Shown: piece by piece, positions 1-6,303 of the stretch
How the letters are laid out: each line of letters begins with the position of its first letter
Position numbering within the stretch: position 1 is the first letter of the stretch
Source: Acidimicrobiaceae bacterium
GTDB taxonomy: Bacteria; Actinomycetota; Acidimicrobiia; Acidimicrobiales; Salinilacustritrichaceae
DNA length: 7,690 nt
Direction: 5' to 3'
Assembly: GCA_003476595.1 (NCBI GenBank)
Contig: DMTU01000072.1
Coordinates: 1,751 to 9,440, forward strand
Notes under the pieces: generated by a model
What the model saw: only the letters and a program-made list of their open reading frames with translations
Databases searched by the model: none
Told to the model about the DNA's origin: nothing
Translations under genes and position numbers: made by a program

Positions 1-673
1 CCAGGTCGATGGTGATGAACACCGCGGAGGCTCGCACGAAGACGGCCCCCTCGGCGGAGCCGGTGCAGCCCAGGTACAGCTTGCGGCCTTCCCGCCGATC
101 CAGCCAGGCCCGAAACTCGAGCGGCACGCCCATCGGGCAGGCGCCTTCGTAGCGAAGGGTGAGCTCGCCGGTGAAGGCCATCTCCCCGACCACGGGCAGG
201 AGGCCACCGAGGGTCTCGTCGACGCAGGAGGCAACGATGCCGCCGTGGCTGCGGCCAGGAGCGCCCTCCCAACCCCGGTCGAGCGTGACCACGCCGACCG
301 CTTGGTCACCCTCCTGGCGGATCCTCAGCCCGATGCTCAAAGGGTTCGCCGAACCCGATACCGGCGAATCCTCGAACATGTCGAGAAAGGCGCCGTCCCC
401 GACGACGTCACCGAGGGGCCGATGCTCGACGACGGCCAGAAGGAAACGGGGGTTTCCACCGAGCTCCATCTCTCGCTGACGCCTGGGCTCCTGCTCGATG
501 CGGACGGCGAGATCCTGGGCTGCGTCGGCGATGCGCTGCAGCACCTCGGGCTCTGCACGGTGGCCGACGAGAGCGTGGCTCAGGCGATTCAGCGCCGCCG
601 CAGCACCCACCCGGTCTGTCAAGTCCGAATGCTCGTCCGCAGAGCCTTCGTCTGCATCCTCGGCACCATCCAT
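1..673 (-). CDS. PaaI-type hotdog-fold acyl-CoA thioesterase (3' end beyond window)
   Basis: The minus strand has an open frame of 224 complete codons from an ATG at 673 down to the left edge, with no stop inside, so the C-terminus is missing. The C-terminal half carries the hotdog thioesterase pattern: NPLSIGLRI (about residues 110-118), then GWEGAPGRSHGG (134-145) and a helix VDETLGG (151-157), followed by strands around FTGELTLRYEG and FRAWLD. His143, Gly144-145, Asp152 and Glu153 match the active-site loop and helix of PaaI-like enzymes, which hydrolyse acyl-CoA thioesters in the cytoplasm. The first ~100 residues are acidic, then helical (ALNRLSHALVG), without a recognised domain. This makes the protein longer than a minimal ~140-residue PaaI but like long actinobacterial forms. 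There is no in-frame start for at least 20 codons upstream of ATG 673, and the ribosome-binding site is weak. The gene is divergent from the transporter cluster. The fold is confident; the acyl substrate is unknown. Confidence 0.85.
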   Translation of the reverse strand, partial: MDGAEDADEGSADEHSDLTDRVGAAAALNRLSHALVGHRAEPEVLQRIADAAQDLAVRIEQEPRRQREMELGGNPRFLLAVVEHRPLGDVVGDGAFLDMFEDSPVSGSANPLSIGLRIRQEGDQAVGVVTLDRGWEGAPGRSHGGIVASCVDETLGGLLPVVGEMAFTGELTLRYEGACPMGVPLEFRAWLDRREGRKLYLGCTGSAEGAVFVRASAVFITIDL

Positions 674-813
674 GCGACCACTCTGCCAGTGGCTGGTACC
701 TGGGTAGAAAGTCTCGGCGTGGCCGGTTGCATGGACGTCGACACTCGCTCTGGCTGCACACGGCTCTGCCCCGCCCCCCCCACCTTTCTCAGTGAGCCGA
801 AGCAGGAGATTGG
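674..813. other. Divergent intergenic region, probable promoters for both directions
   Basis: These 140 bases separate the minus-strand thioesterase from the plus-strand cluster, so promoters for both directions are expected here. I could not pick out a convincing -35/-10 pair on either strand. A run of eight C residues lies at 774-781, and a GGTACC palindrome at 695-700 has no clear extended dyad. No terminator-like hairpin and no small open frame with a ribosome-binding site was seen. Promoter function is inferred from gene layout only. Confidence 0.4.
804..808 (+). promoter_or_regulatory. Ribosome-binding site AGGAG that selects the GTG start at 814
   Basis: AGGAG lies five bases before the GTG at 814-816. 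The in-frame ATG at 838 has no comparable purine run at a usable distance. This favours the GTG as the start of the secreted protein, although the ATG would still leave a usable signal peptide. Confidence 0.6.
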
Positions 814-2298
814 GTGTGGAACGCAGAACTCGGATTCATGGCAACCCGACCCGCGACGAGAAACGACGATCGCATCGGCTGGCGCCGGGGCAGCCTCAGG
901 CCCAGATCGAGAGCCTCGCTCGGGGTCGCCCTCGCCTTCGTCGCCGCATTGGCCATGGGGGCTGGGCCGGTGCCGCAGGCGGCTGCGCAGGATCCATCAT
1001 TCGAAACAGGATCTGGTCGGGCTTCCGCCCGGTACCTGAAGGTCGGTCCATCCCGGGGCTCGCTCGCGCTTGCGCCGACGGTCGGTCTGGCGTTGTCCGA
1101 CTTCCTCAACACCCGTGGTCGCGGCGACGTGCGCACCGCCGACTTCGCCGCCCTCGAGGATTCGTTGCCACCGGAGCTCGTCGAAGCGCTGCCCACCGTC
1201 AAGGTCGAGTCCACCGACGAGGGGTCCGAGGACGGCAAGACTGCCACCCTCGGCACGCCGGCCGAGGTGCCCGTCGGGTTGTCGGCGGCGACGCTGCAGG
1301 CCTCTGCAGGCACCGCGCCCTACGGACGCTCGAGCTTCGAGACGGCGCCGGTCGAGCTGGAGGTGCTGGCAGTCAGCGGCGGTACAGCCGAAGCGTTCAG
1401 CGGGGTCGTCGACGGCAACGTCCGGGAGGCCGTCGGCACCGTCGAGATCGGCAAGGTGGACATCGGTGGTGGAGCGCTCGTGCTCGAGGGGCTGCGCTGG
1501 GAGGCGGTGCACCGCAGCGGAGCAGCGTCGGCCGAGCAGGGCACGTTCACCGTGGGCGCGGTCTCGGTGGCCGGCCAGCGCTTCGGCGCTCCCGAGGGGG
1601 CCGAGCAGCCACTGGCCGACGCCCTCGCCGCCGCCCAGCCCCTGCTCGGGCCGCTCGGCCTCCAGGTCACGCTTCCGGAGTCTCGCATCGAGAACGGGTT
1701 CGTCGAGATGACGCCACTGCGCATCCGGATGGCGAACTCCGAGCTCGGATCCGTTGTGGCCCCGGCGCTGGAGGCGGCGCAGCCGGTACGAGAGGCGCTG
1801 ATCGACGCCCTCCGGAGCGGCAGCGAGGACGTCGACGCCGCCATCCTGCTCGCCGACGTGGCCCTGGGCGTCCTCGCCGGCGGCTCCACGCTCGACATCG
1901 AGCTCGGGGGCGTGACCGCCCAGACGGCGGAGCCCGCCGAAGGCTTCAGCTTCGGCAACTCCGGCGGCGGTTTCGATCTGTCCCCGCCGGCACCGGCAGC
2001 GTCGGTTGCCTCCGGCGCCGCATCGGTGCCCAGTGACGCATCGTCGAGCCTCGGTGCGGGTTCGGCACCCACGTCGTCGGTGGAGCTGCCAGCACCGCTG
2101 GCTGGTGCCGCCGGCGAGGACGCCGGTGACAGCGCCGCCTCCGACGTCGCCTCCGGCACGGTGCCCGTCTCCTCATCGACAACCGGAGGCGGCGCCGGTC
2201 CGCTCCTCCTCATTGGCCTGGCCGCAGCTGCAGCCGCCGTGGGGGCGGGAGCCGTGGACTACCGCCGGCTCTTGCGACGCCCGGCGCTCGCCACCTGA
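814..2298 (+). CDS. Secreted, C-terminally membrane-anchored protein of unknown function
   Basis: A 494-residue protein from a GTG start (486 if ATG 838 is used). I do not recognise its family. It has a long basic n-region (several Arg between residues 16 and 33), a hydrophobic stretch LGVALAFVAALAMGAG (36-51) and a likely signal-peptidase site near AAAQ-D (57-60). The mature part (about 60-390) is acidic, with alternating hydrophobic residues that suggest beta strands, notably VGTVEIGKVDIGGGALVLEG (207-226) and GTFTVGAVSVAG (243-254), and an Ala-rich helical part around 264-360. Residues 390-460 are an Ala/Ser/Pro/Gly/Asp low-complexity stalk. A single transmembrane helix follows (PLLLIGLAAAAAAVGAGAV, 463-481), then a basic tail YRRLLRRPALAT. 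There is no LPXTG sorting motif and no Cys, so it is most likely held by the C-terminal helix with its body outside the membrane. It lies 70 bases upstream of the binding-protein gene on the same strand, so co-transcription is possible. No enzymatic motif was found. Confidence 0.82.
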   Translation: MWNAELGFMATRPATRNDDRIGWRRGSLRPRSRASLGVALAFVAALAMGAGPVPQAAAQDPSFETGSGRASARYLKVGPSRGSLALAPTVGLALSDFLNTRGRGDVRTADFAALEDSLPPELVEALPTVKVESTDEGSEDGKTATLGTPAEVPVGLSAATLQASAGTAPYGRSSFETAPVELEVLAVSGGTAEAFSGVVDGNVREAVGTVEIGKVDIGGGALVLEGLRWEAVHRSGAASAEQGTFTVGAVSVAGQRFGAPEGAEQPLADALAAAQPLLGPLGLQVTLPESRIENGFVEMTPLRIRMANSELGSVVAPALEAAQPVREALIDALRSGSEDVDAAILLADVALGVLAGGSTLDIELGGVTAQTAEPAEGFSFGNSGGGFDLSPPAPAASVASGAASVPSDASSSLGAGSAPTSSVELPAPLAGAAGEDAGDSAASDVASGTVPVSSSTTGGGAGPLLLIGLAAAAAAVGAGAVDYRRLLRRPALAT

Positions 2299-2315
2299 GG
2301 CACCACCTTTCGCCC

Positions 2316-2329
2316 GTCCGGCGGCGGAC
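2316..2329 (+). repeat. Short hairpin in the gap before the binding-protein gene
   Basis: GTCCG-GCGG-CGGAC can form a five-base-pair, all-GC-rich stem with a four-base loop between the stop of the secreted protein and the binding-protein start. No T-run follows, so it is not a convincing intrinsic terminator. In DNA of this GC content a stem this short may be chance. Confidence 0.25.
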
Positions 2330-2357
2330 ACACACAAACCACGTTCGAAACGACATC

Positions 2358-2362
2358 AGGGG
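2358..2362 (+). promoter_or_regulatory. Ribosome-binding site AGGGG that selects the TTG start at 2369
   Basis: AGGGG sits six bases before TTG at 2369-2371, a normal spacing. The next in-frame ATG at 2459 lies inside the hydrophobic signal segment and would destroy it, so the TTG is the best-supported start of the binding protein. The in-frame extension upstream to 2006 overlaps the preceding gene and is not credible coding sequence. Confidence 0.65.
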
Positions 2363-2368
2363 TCAAAC

Positions 2369-4084
2369 TTGCAGCCGCATCCGAACCTTCCGAGTCCCGC
2401 GGGCAGAGTCCTACGGGGTTACGCACCAGTCGCCATCCTCGGCGTGCTCTTCGCCCTCATGGCAGCGACGGTGCCCTCCACCTACTCCGAGCAAGGGCTC
2501 GCCACCACCGACTCGGGTGAGGGCTCCGGCTCCTTCGAAGCGGGTACCGGATCCACATCGGACAGCGCTGGCCTCGACGGGACCGGCGACGCCGACCCGG
2601 CAGCCGGCACCGATGGTGCCGCTGTCACCGGCGGCGGCGCTGCGGCCGGCGGGACTGCCGGCACTCCCGCTGAAAGCGCCGGTGGCGGTGGCGGTGGCGG
2701 TGGCGGTGGGCCGATTGCCGGTCAGCAGCCGTGTGCCGATCGCCCGATGCAGATCCCGGGTGACCCGTACTCGCCGCCGTGCTTCGAGTTCTCCGGTGAC
2801 AACGGCGGGGCGACGGCCAAGGGCGTGACGCCCGAGGAGGTCATCGTGTCGGCCCGCATCCTGAACGAGAAGGGCTTCCAGCAGACCCTGGCCACCCTGG
2901 CCGGCGCCGACATCGTCGACGGCCCCGAGGACGTGAAGCGCACCATCGCCGCGCTGGCCGAGTACTTCAACAGCCGGATGCAGTTCTACGGCCGGAAGAT
3001 GTCCATCAACTTCTACAACGGCAAGGGAGCCGGCACCGCCGAGCTGCAGGGGGCGGGTCAGGCCGAGGCCGAGGCCGACGCCATCACCGCCGCCGAGGAG
3101 ATCGGCGCGTTCGCCGAGATCAACGGCAGCTCTGCACCCTTCGCCGACGCCCTGGCCCGGAAGAAGGTGATCGCGTTCGGCACGCCGTACCTGTCCCGCA
3201 AGTGGCACGTCGACCGCCGGCCGTACAACTGGAGCGTGGCCACGGACTGCTCGATCATCGTGGAGTCGGTGGGTGAGTTCGCCAACCAGACGCTGGCCAA
3301 CAAGCCGGCGGTGCTCGCCGGGCCCGGCCTCAAAGACAAGCCCCGCAAGATCGCCGCGTTCTCCCCGGAGAACCCGTGGTACATCGACTGCGTCGACGAT
3401 GCGATCCGGATCGCCGAGTCCGCCGGGAACAAGGTCGACCAGCGGGTCACCTACCGGCTCGACATCGACTCCATGTCCAACCAGGCCGCGAGCATCATCA
3501 CCAAGATGAAGTCCGAGGGGATCACCACTGTCCTGTGCGGGTGCGACCCGATCATGCCGATCTTCTTGACGACGAAGGCCGCCGAGCAGGGGTACAACCC
3601 GGAGTGGGTCGTGGCCGGCACGGCGCTGTCCGACATCGACATCGTCGGCCAGCTCTACGACCAGGACCAGTGGTCCCGGGCCTTCGGCGTCAGCTACCTG
3701 AGCTCGTTCCTGCCCATCGAGTCGGGCATCGGCTACAGCGCCTACAAGAGCGTGCGCAACGACGAGCCCGCCTTCGCGGTCGAGACGATCTACTCCCAGA
3801 TGTACATGCTCGCCCTCGGCATCCACATGGCCGGCCCGAACCTGACGCCGGAGACCTACGAGCAGGGCATGTTCGCCTACCCGGGCGGGACCGGTCCGTT
3901 CGGCACGTGGGGCTTCGACTCCGACAGCTACACCCCGACCCAGGACTACCGCGTCATCTGGTGGGATCCCGAGGCGGTGTCGCCGATGAACAGCAAGCGC
4001 GGTGCCTACATCGAGGCCTATGACGGGCGTCGCTTCAAGAAGGGCGAGCTCCCCGCCTCCGACCAGCCCCCGGTGTTCCGATGA
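2369..4084 (+). CDS. ABC importer substrate-binding protein, type-1 periplasmic-binding fold (LivK-like), membrane-tethered
   Basis: The extracytoplasmic ligand receptor of the transporter encoded downstream; 571 residues from a TTG start. Residues 1-18 hold two Arg, followed by a hydrophobic helix (YAPVAILGVLFALMAATV, 18-35). No lipobox Cys follows it, so this is either an uncleaved anchor or a poorly predicted signal peptide. Residues 41-118 are a Gly/Ser/Ala/Asp tether ending in ten consecutive Gly (105-114). The two-lobed receptor domain runs from about 120 to 571: first lobe GVTPEEVIVSARILNEKGF (152-170) and AEINGSSAPFADALARKKV (249-267), hinge region IAFGTPYLSRKWH (268-280), second lobe KIAAFSPENPWYIDC (327-341) and the helix IITKMKSEGITTVLCGCDP (376-394). 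Cys122/138, 294/341 and 390/392 could form disulfides. Mature LivK-type proteins are about 350 residues; the excess here is mostly the tether and insertions. The gene overlaps the permease gene by four bases (ATGA). The family is clear; the ligand is not deducible. Confidence 0.9.
   Translation: MQPHPNLPSPAGRVLRGYAPVAILGVLFALMAATVPSTYSEQGLATTDSGEGSGSFEAGTGSTSDSAGLDGTGDADPAAGTDGAAVTGGGAAAGGTAGTPAESAGGGGGGGGGGPIAGQQPCADRPMQIPGDPYSPPCFEFSGDNGGATAKGVTPEEVIVSARILNEKGFQQTLATLAGADIVDGPEDVKRTIAALAEYFNSRMQFYGRKMSINFYNGKGAGTAELQGAGQAEAEADAITAAEEIGAFAEINGSSAPFADALARKKVIAFGTPYLSRKWHVDRRPYNWSVATDCSIIVESVGEFANQTLANKPAVLAGPGLKDKPRKIAAFSPENPWYIDCVDDAIRIAESAGNKVDQRVTYRLDIDSMSNQAASIITKMKSEGITTVLCGCDPIMPIFLTTKAAEQGYNPEWVVAGTALSDIDIVGQLYDQDQWSRAFGVSYLSSFLPIESGIGYSAYKSVRNDEPAFAVETIYSQMYMLALGIHMAGPNLTPETYEQGMFAYPGGTGPFGTWGFDSDSYTPTQDYRVIWWDPEAVSPMNSKRGAYIEAYDGRRFKKGELPASDQPPVFR
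2681..2710 (+). repeat. GGTGGC hexanucleotide tandem repeat encoding poly-Gly
   Basis: Four exact copies of GGTGGC followed by GGTGGG, giving ten consecutive Gly codons in the tether of the binding protein. Gain or loss of six-base units would keep the frame, so tether length could vary between strains without disrupting the protein. Confidence 0.9.
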
Positions 4085-6303
4085 GAGCGCCGGAGGTGCA
4101 GGACCACCTGCACGAGGAGGCCGAAGCCGGATCGCTCCGTGACCGGCTGACGGCACCCAGCCGCAGCCGGTCCGTCGCCATCGGCGCCGTGGCCTTCGCG
4201 ATCGGGTACCCGCTGCTCGGGTTCGCCCTGCCCGATGGTGCACCCTTCGGCGTGGTGCTCCAGGGGGCGGTGTTCGGGACGGTGACCGCCCTGCTGGCCA
4301 TGGGCCTGATCCTGCTGTACCGCACCGACAGCATCATCAACTTCTCCTACGGTGCAATGGGCCTCGTGGGTGGGAACCTCGGGGTGAACCTCTACCTCGA
4401 GACCGGATGGAACTACCTCCTGGCCATGGGCGTCGGCGTGGGCGCCGGCCTGGCCGTGGGCGCCCTCGTCGAGCTCACCGTCGTCAGACGGTTCAAGGAC
4501 GCCAGCCGCCTCACGCTCACCGTGGCCACGATCGGCCTCGCGCAGATCCTCGGCTACGTGGGGGCCATCTTCATCCCGGGCCGGTTCGGCTCGGTCGGGC
4601 TCGTCGGGGGATTCGAGACTCCTTACACGTTCGGCTTCGACGTCGGCCCCGTCCGCTTCACCGCCGGCCACGTCCTCATCATGGTGGCCGTCCCGCCGAT
4701 CATCGCCGCCCTCTCCTGGTTCCTGCTGCGGACCGATGCCGGCGTCGCCGTGCGGGCGGCAGCTCAGAACAAGGAACGGGCCCAGCTGCTCGGCATCCCC
4801 ATCGACCGCCTCAAGACGATCGTGTGGATCGTCGCCGGCGGCCTCGCGGCGCTCACCATCGTGCTCCAGGCGCCCTTCGCCGGGACGGCATCGAACCCGC
4901 TCACCGCTCCCATCACCGTGCTGCTGCCCGCCCTCGCTGCCGCGGTCATCGCCCGGATGGAGTCCCTGCCCCTCGCGTTCCTCGCCGGGATCGGCCTCGG
5001 GGTGCTCGAGGAGCTCGTCCGCTGGAACGTCGACAAGGCGTCGGCTCCGGACCTGGCCTTCCTGATCGTCATCCTCGGCGCCCTGCTCCTGCAGTCCGGC
5101 AAGCTGTCACGGGCCCACGACGTCTCCTTCGGCCTGGACCTCGCCGGCGTCGTGCGCGCCGTGCCCGCCGAGCTGTCGGGCCTTCCCGAGGTCCGCTGGG
5201 TCCGCCGCGGCCTCATCGCCGTCGTGCTCCTGGCCGCCGTCGTGGTCCCCCGGGGCTGGGCTCCGTCGTCACAGAGCCTGGCAACGACCGCAGTCGTGTG
5301 GTGCCTCGTCGCCGTGTCGCTGGTCGTGCTCTCCGGGTGGGCCGGCAAGGTGAGCCTCGGTCAGTTCGGCATCGTGGGCGTCGCCGCCATCGTCGCCGGC
5401 AACATCGTGCAGCGGTGGAACATCGACATCTTCGTGACCGTCCTGATCGCCGGGCTCGCCGGCGCCCTGGCGGCCCTCCTCATCGGGATCCCGGCCCTAC
5501 GGATCAAGGGACTCTTCCTGGCGGTGACGACCCTCGCCTTCGCTGTCACCCTCGACAGCTTCCTGCTCAACCCCGTGAACTTCCCCGACCAGGTGCCGGA
5601 CAACGTCAACCCGCCGATCTTCTGGGACCGCTTCGACGGCGCCGAGCAGCTGGTGCTCTACAACTTCGCCCTGGGCCTGCTCGTGCTGTCCCTGCTGCTG
5701 ACCAACGCGCTGCGCCGCACCCGATGGGGCCGGGTCTTCCAGGCCACGAAGGACAACGAGAAGACTGCCCAGGCCCAGTCCGTCCCCACGACCAAGGTCA
5801 AGCTGGTGTCGTTCTGCTACTCCGGCTTCATCGCCGGGCTCGCCGGCGGCGTCTACGTCCTGGTGCTCCGCGGCGCTCGGGTCAACTCCTTCCCGCCCAT
5901 CATGAGCCTCGAGGTCTTCTCGATGACCGTCATCGGTGGCCTGGGCTCGCTGCTCGGCGCCGTCTCGGGCGTGGTCCTCTTCCGCTTCCTCCAGAACTCC
6001 GAGATCCTCGGTGGCGACCTCCGCCTGGCCGTGACCGGTGCCGGTCTGCTCGTCGTGCTGTACGTCTATCCCGGCGGTCTCGGCCAGGGGATGTACACGG
6101 TCAGGGACCGGTACCTCCGGGTCATCGCCCGGCGCCGCGGCATCCACGTGCCCAGCCTCATCGAGGACAGCCGCCAAGAAGACGACCCGCCCGCCGTTGA
6201 GGTCGTCGCGCCACCACCGGACCGCTCGTCCCCACCGATCGATCCGGTCGACGACACACTGGTCCAATCGGCGCCGACCCCGGCCGGGAGGAACACACCA
6301 TGA
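4081..6303 (+). CDS. Fused LivH-LivM-type ABC importer permease
   Basis: A 740-residue inner-membrane protein joining both pore subunits of a HAAT-family (branched-chain amino acid type) importer. The LivH-like half (about 32-338) includes GAVFGTVTALLAMGLILLYR (62-81), the segment INFSYGAMGLVGG (86-98), and a cytoplasmic coupling loop RAAAQNKERAQLLGIPIDRLK (225-245). A linker (about 341-374) leads to the LivM-like half (about 375-670), with LSGWAGKVSLGQFGIVGV (417-434), the strand-helix IPALRIKGLFLAVTTLAF (470-487), its own coupling loop ATKDNEKTAQAQSVPTTKVKL (555-575) and the final GGLGSLLGAVSGV motif (619-631). Separate LivH and LivM are roughly 300 and 350-425 residues, so the length fits a full fusion without loss. 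Residues about 675-740 form a polar, Pro/Asp-rich cytoplasmic tail. The start ATG overlaps the stop of the binding-protein gene (ATGA) with no good ribosome-binding site, which implies coupled translation. Confidence 0.93.
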   Translation: MRAPEVQDHLHEEAEAGSLRDRLTAPSRSRSVAIGAVAFAIGYPLLGFALPDGAPFGVVLQGAVFGTVTALLAMGLILLYRTDSIINFSYGAMGLVGGNLGVNLYLETGWNYLLAMGVGVGAGLAVGALVELTVVRRFKDASRLTLTVATIGLAQILGYVGAIFIPGRFGSVGLVGGFETPYTFGFDVGPVRFTAGHVLIMVAVPPIIAALSWFLLRTDAGVAVRAAAQNKERAQLLGIPIDRLKTIVWIVAGGLAALTIVLQAPFAGTASNPLTAPITVLLPALAAAVIARMESLPLAFLAGIGLGVLEELVRWNVDKASAPDLAFLIVILGALLLQSGKLSRAHDVSFGLDLAGVVRAVPAELSGLPEVRWVRRGLIAVVLLAAVVVPRGWAPSSQSLATTAVVWCLVAVSLVVLSGWAGKVSLGQFGIVGVAAIVAGNIVQRWNIDIFVTVLIAGLAGALAALLIGIPALRIKGLFLAVTTLAFAVTLDSFLLNPVNFPDQVPDNVNPPIFWDRFDGAEQLVLYNFALGLLVLSLLLTNALRRTRWGRVFQATKDNEKTAQAQSVPTTKVKLVSFCYSGFIAGLAGGVYVLVLRGARVNSFPPIMSLEVFSMTVIGGLGSLLGAVSGVVLFRFLQNSEILGGDLRLAVTGAGLLVVLYVYPGGLGQGMYTVRDRYLRVIARRRGIHVPSLIEDSRQEDDPPAVEVVAPPPDRSSPPIDPVDDTLVQSAPTPAGRNTP
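6286..6292 (+). promoter_or_regulatory. Strong ribosome-binding site for the ATPase gene
   Basis: GGGAGGA within the last codons of the permease gene, with its GGAGG core eight bases before the ATG at 6300. It supports this start and shows the ATPase can be initiated efficiently in addition to any coupling through the ATGA overlap. Confidence 0.7.

Noticed and set aside
245..1039. 264-codon plus-strand frame spanning the thioesterase and the divergent region
   Set aside because: It is antisense to the thioesterase active-site motif, crosses the intergenic region and runs into the secreted protein in another frame. No ribosome-binding site or domain was seen.
2316..2329. Intrinsic terminator between the secreted protein and the binding-protein gene
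   Set aside because: The stem is only five base pairs and no T-run follows, so it does not support transcription termination.
2006..2368. N-terminal extension of the binding protein from an ATG at 2006
   Set aside because: It would overlap the secreted protein by about 290 bases, gives a Pro/Arg/Ser-rich non-coding-like sequence and would bury the signal helix. The TTG at 2369 has a proper ribosome-binding site.
2411..4243. 610-codon open frame on the minus strand, antisense to the binding protein
   Set aside because: Its composition is Arg/Gly/His/Val-rich without recognisable motifs, and the plus strand in this span has clear receptor-domain motifs. Long antisense frames are expected in DNA with very high third-position GC.
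4407..6200. 597-codon plus-strand frame inside the permease gene
   Set aside because: Its translation is dominated by Arg, Pro, Gly and His and has no membrane segments. The permease frame over the same bases shows repeated hydrophobic helices and LivH/LivM motifs.
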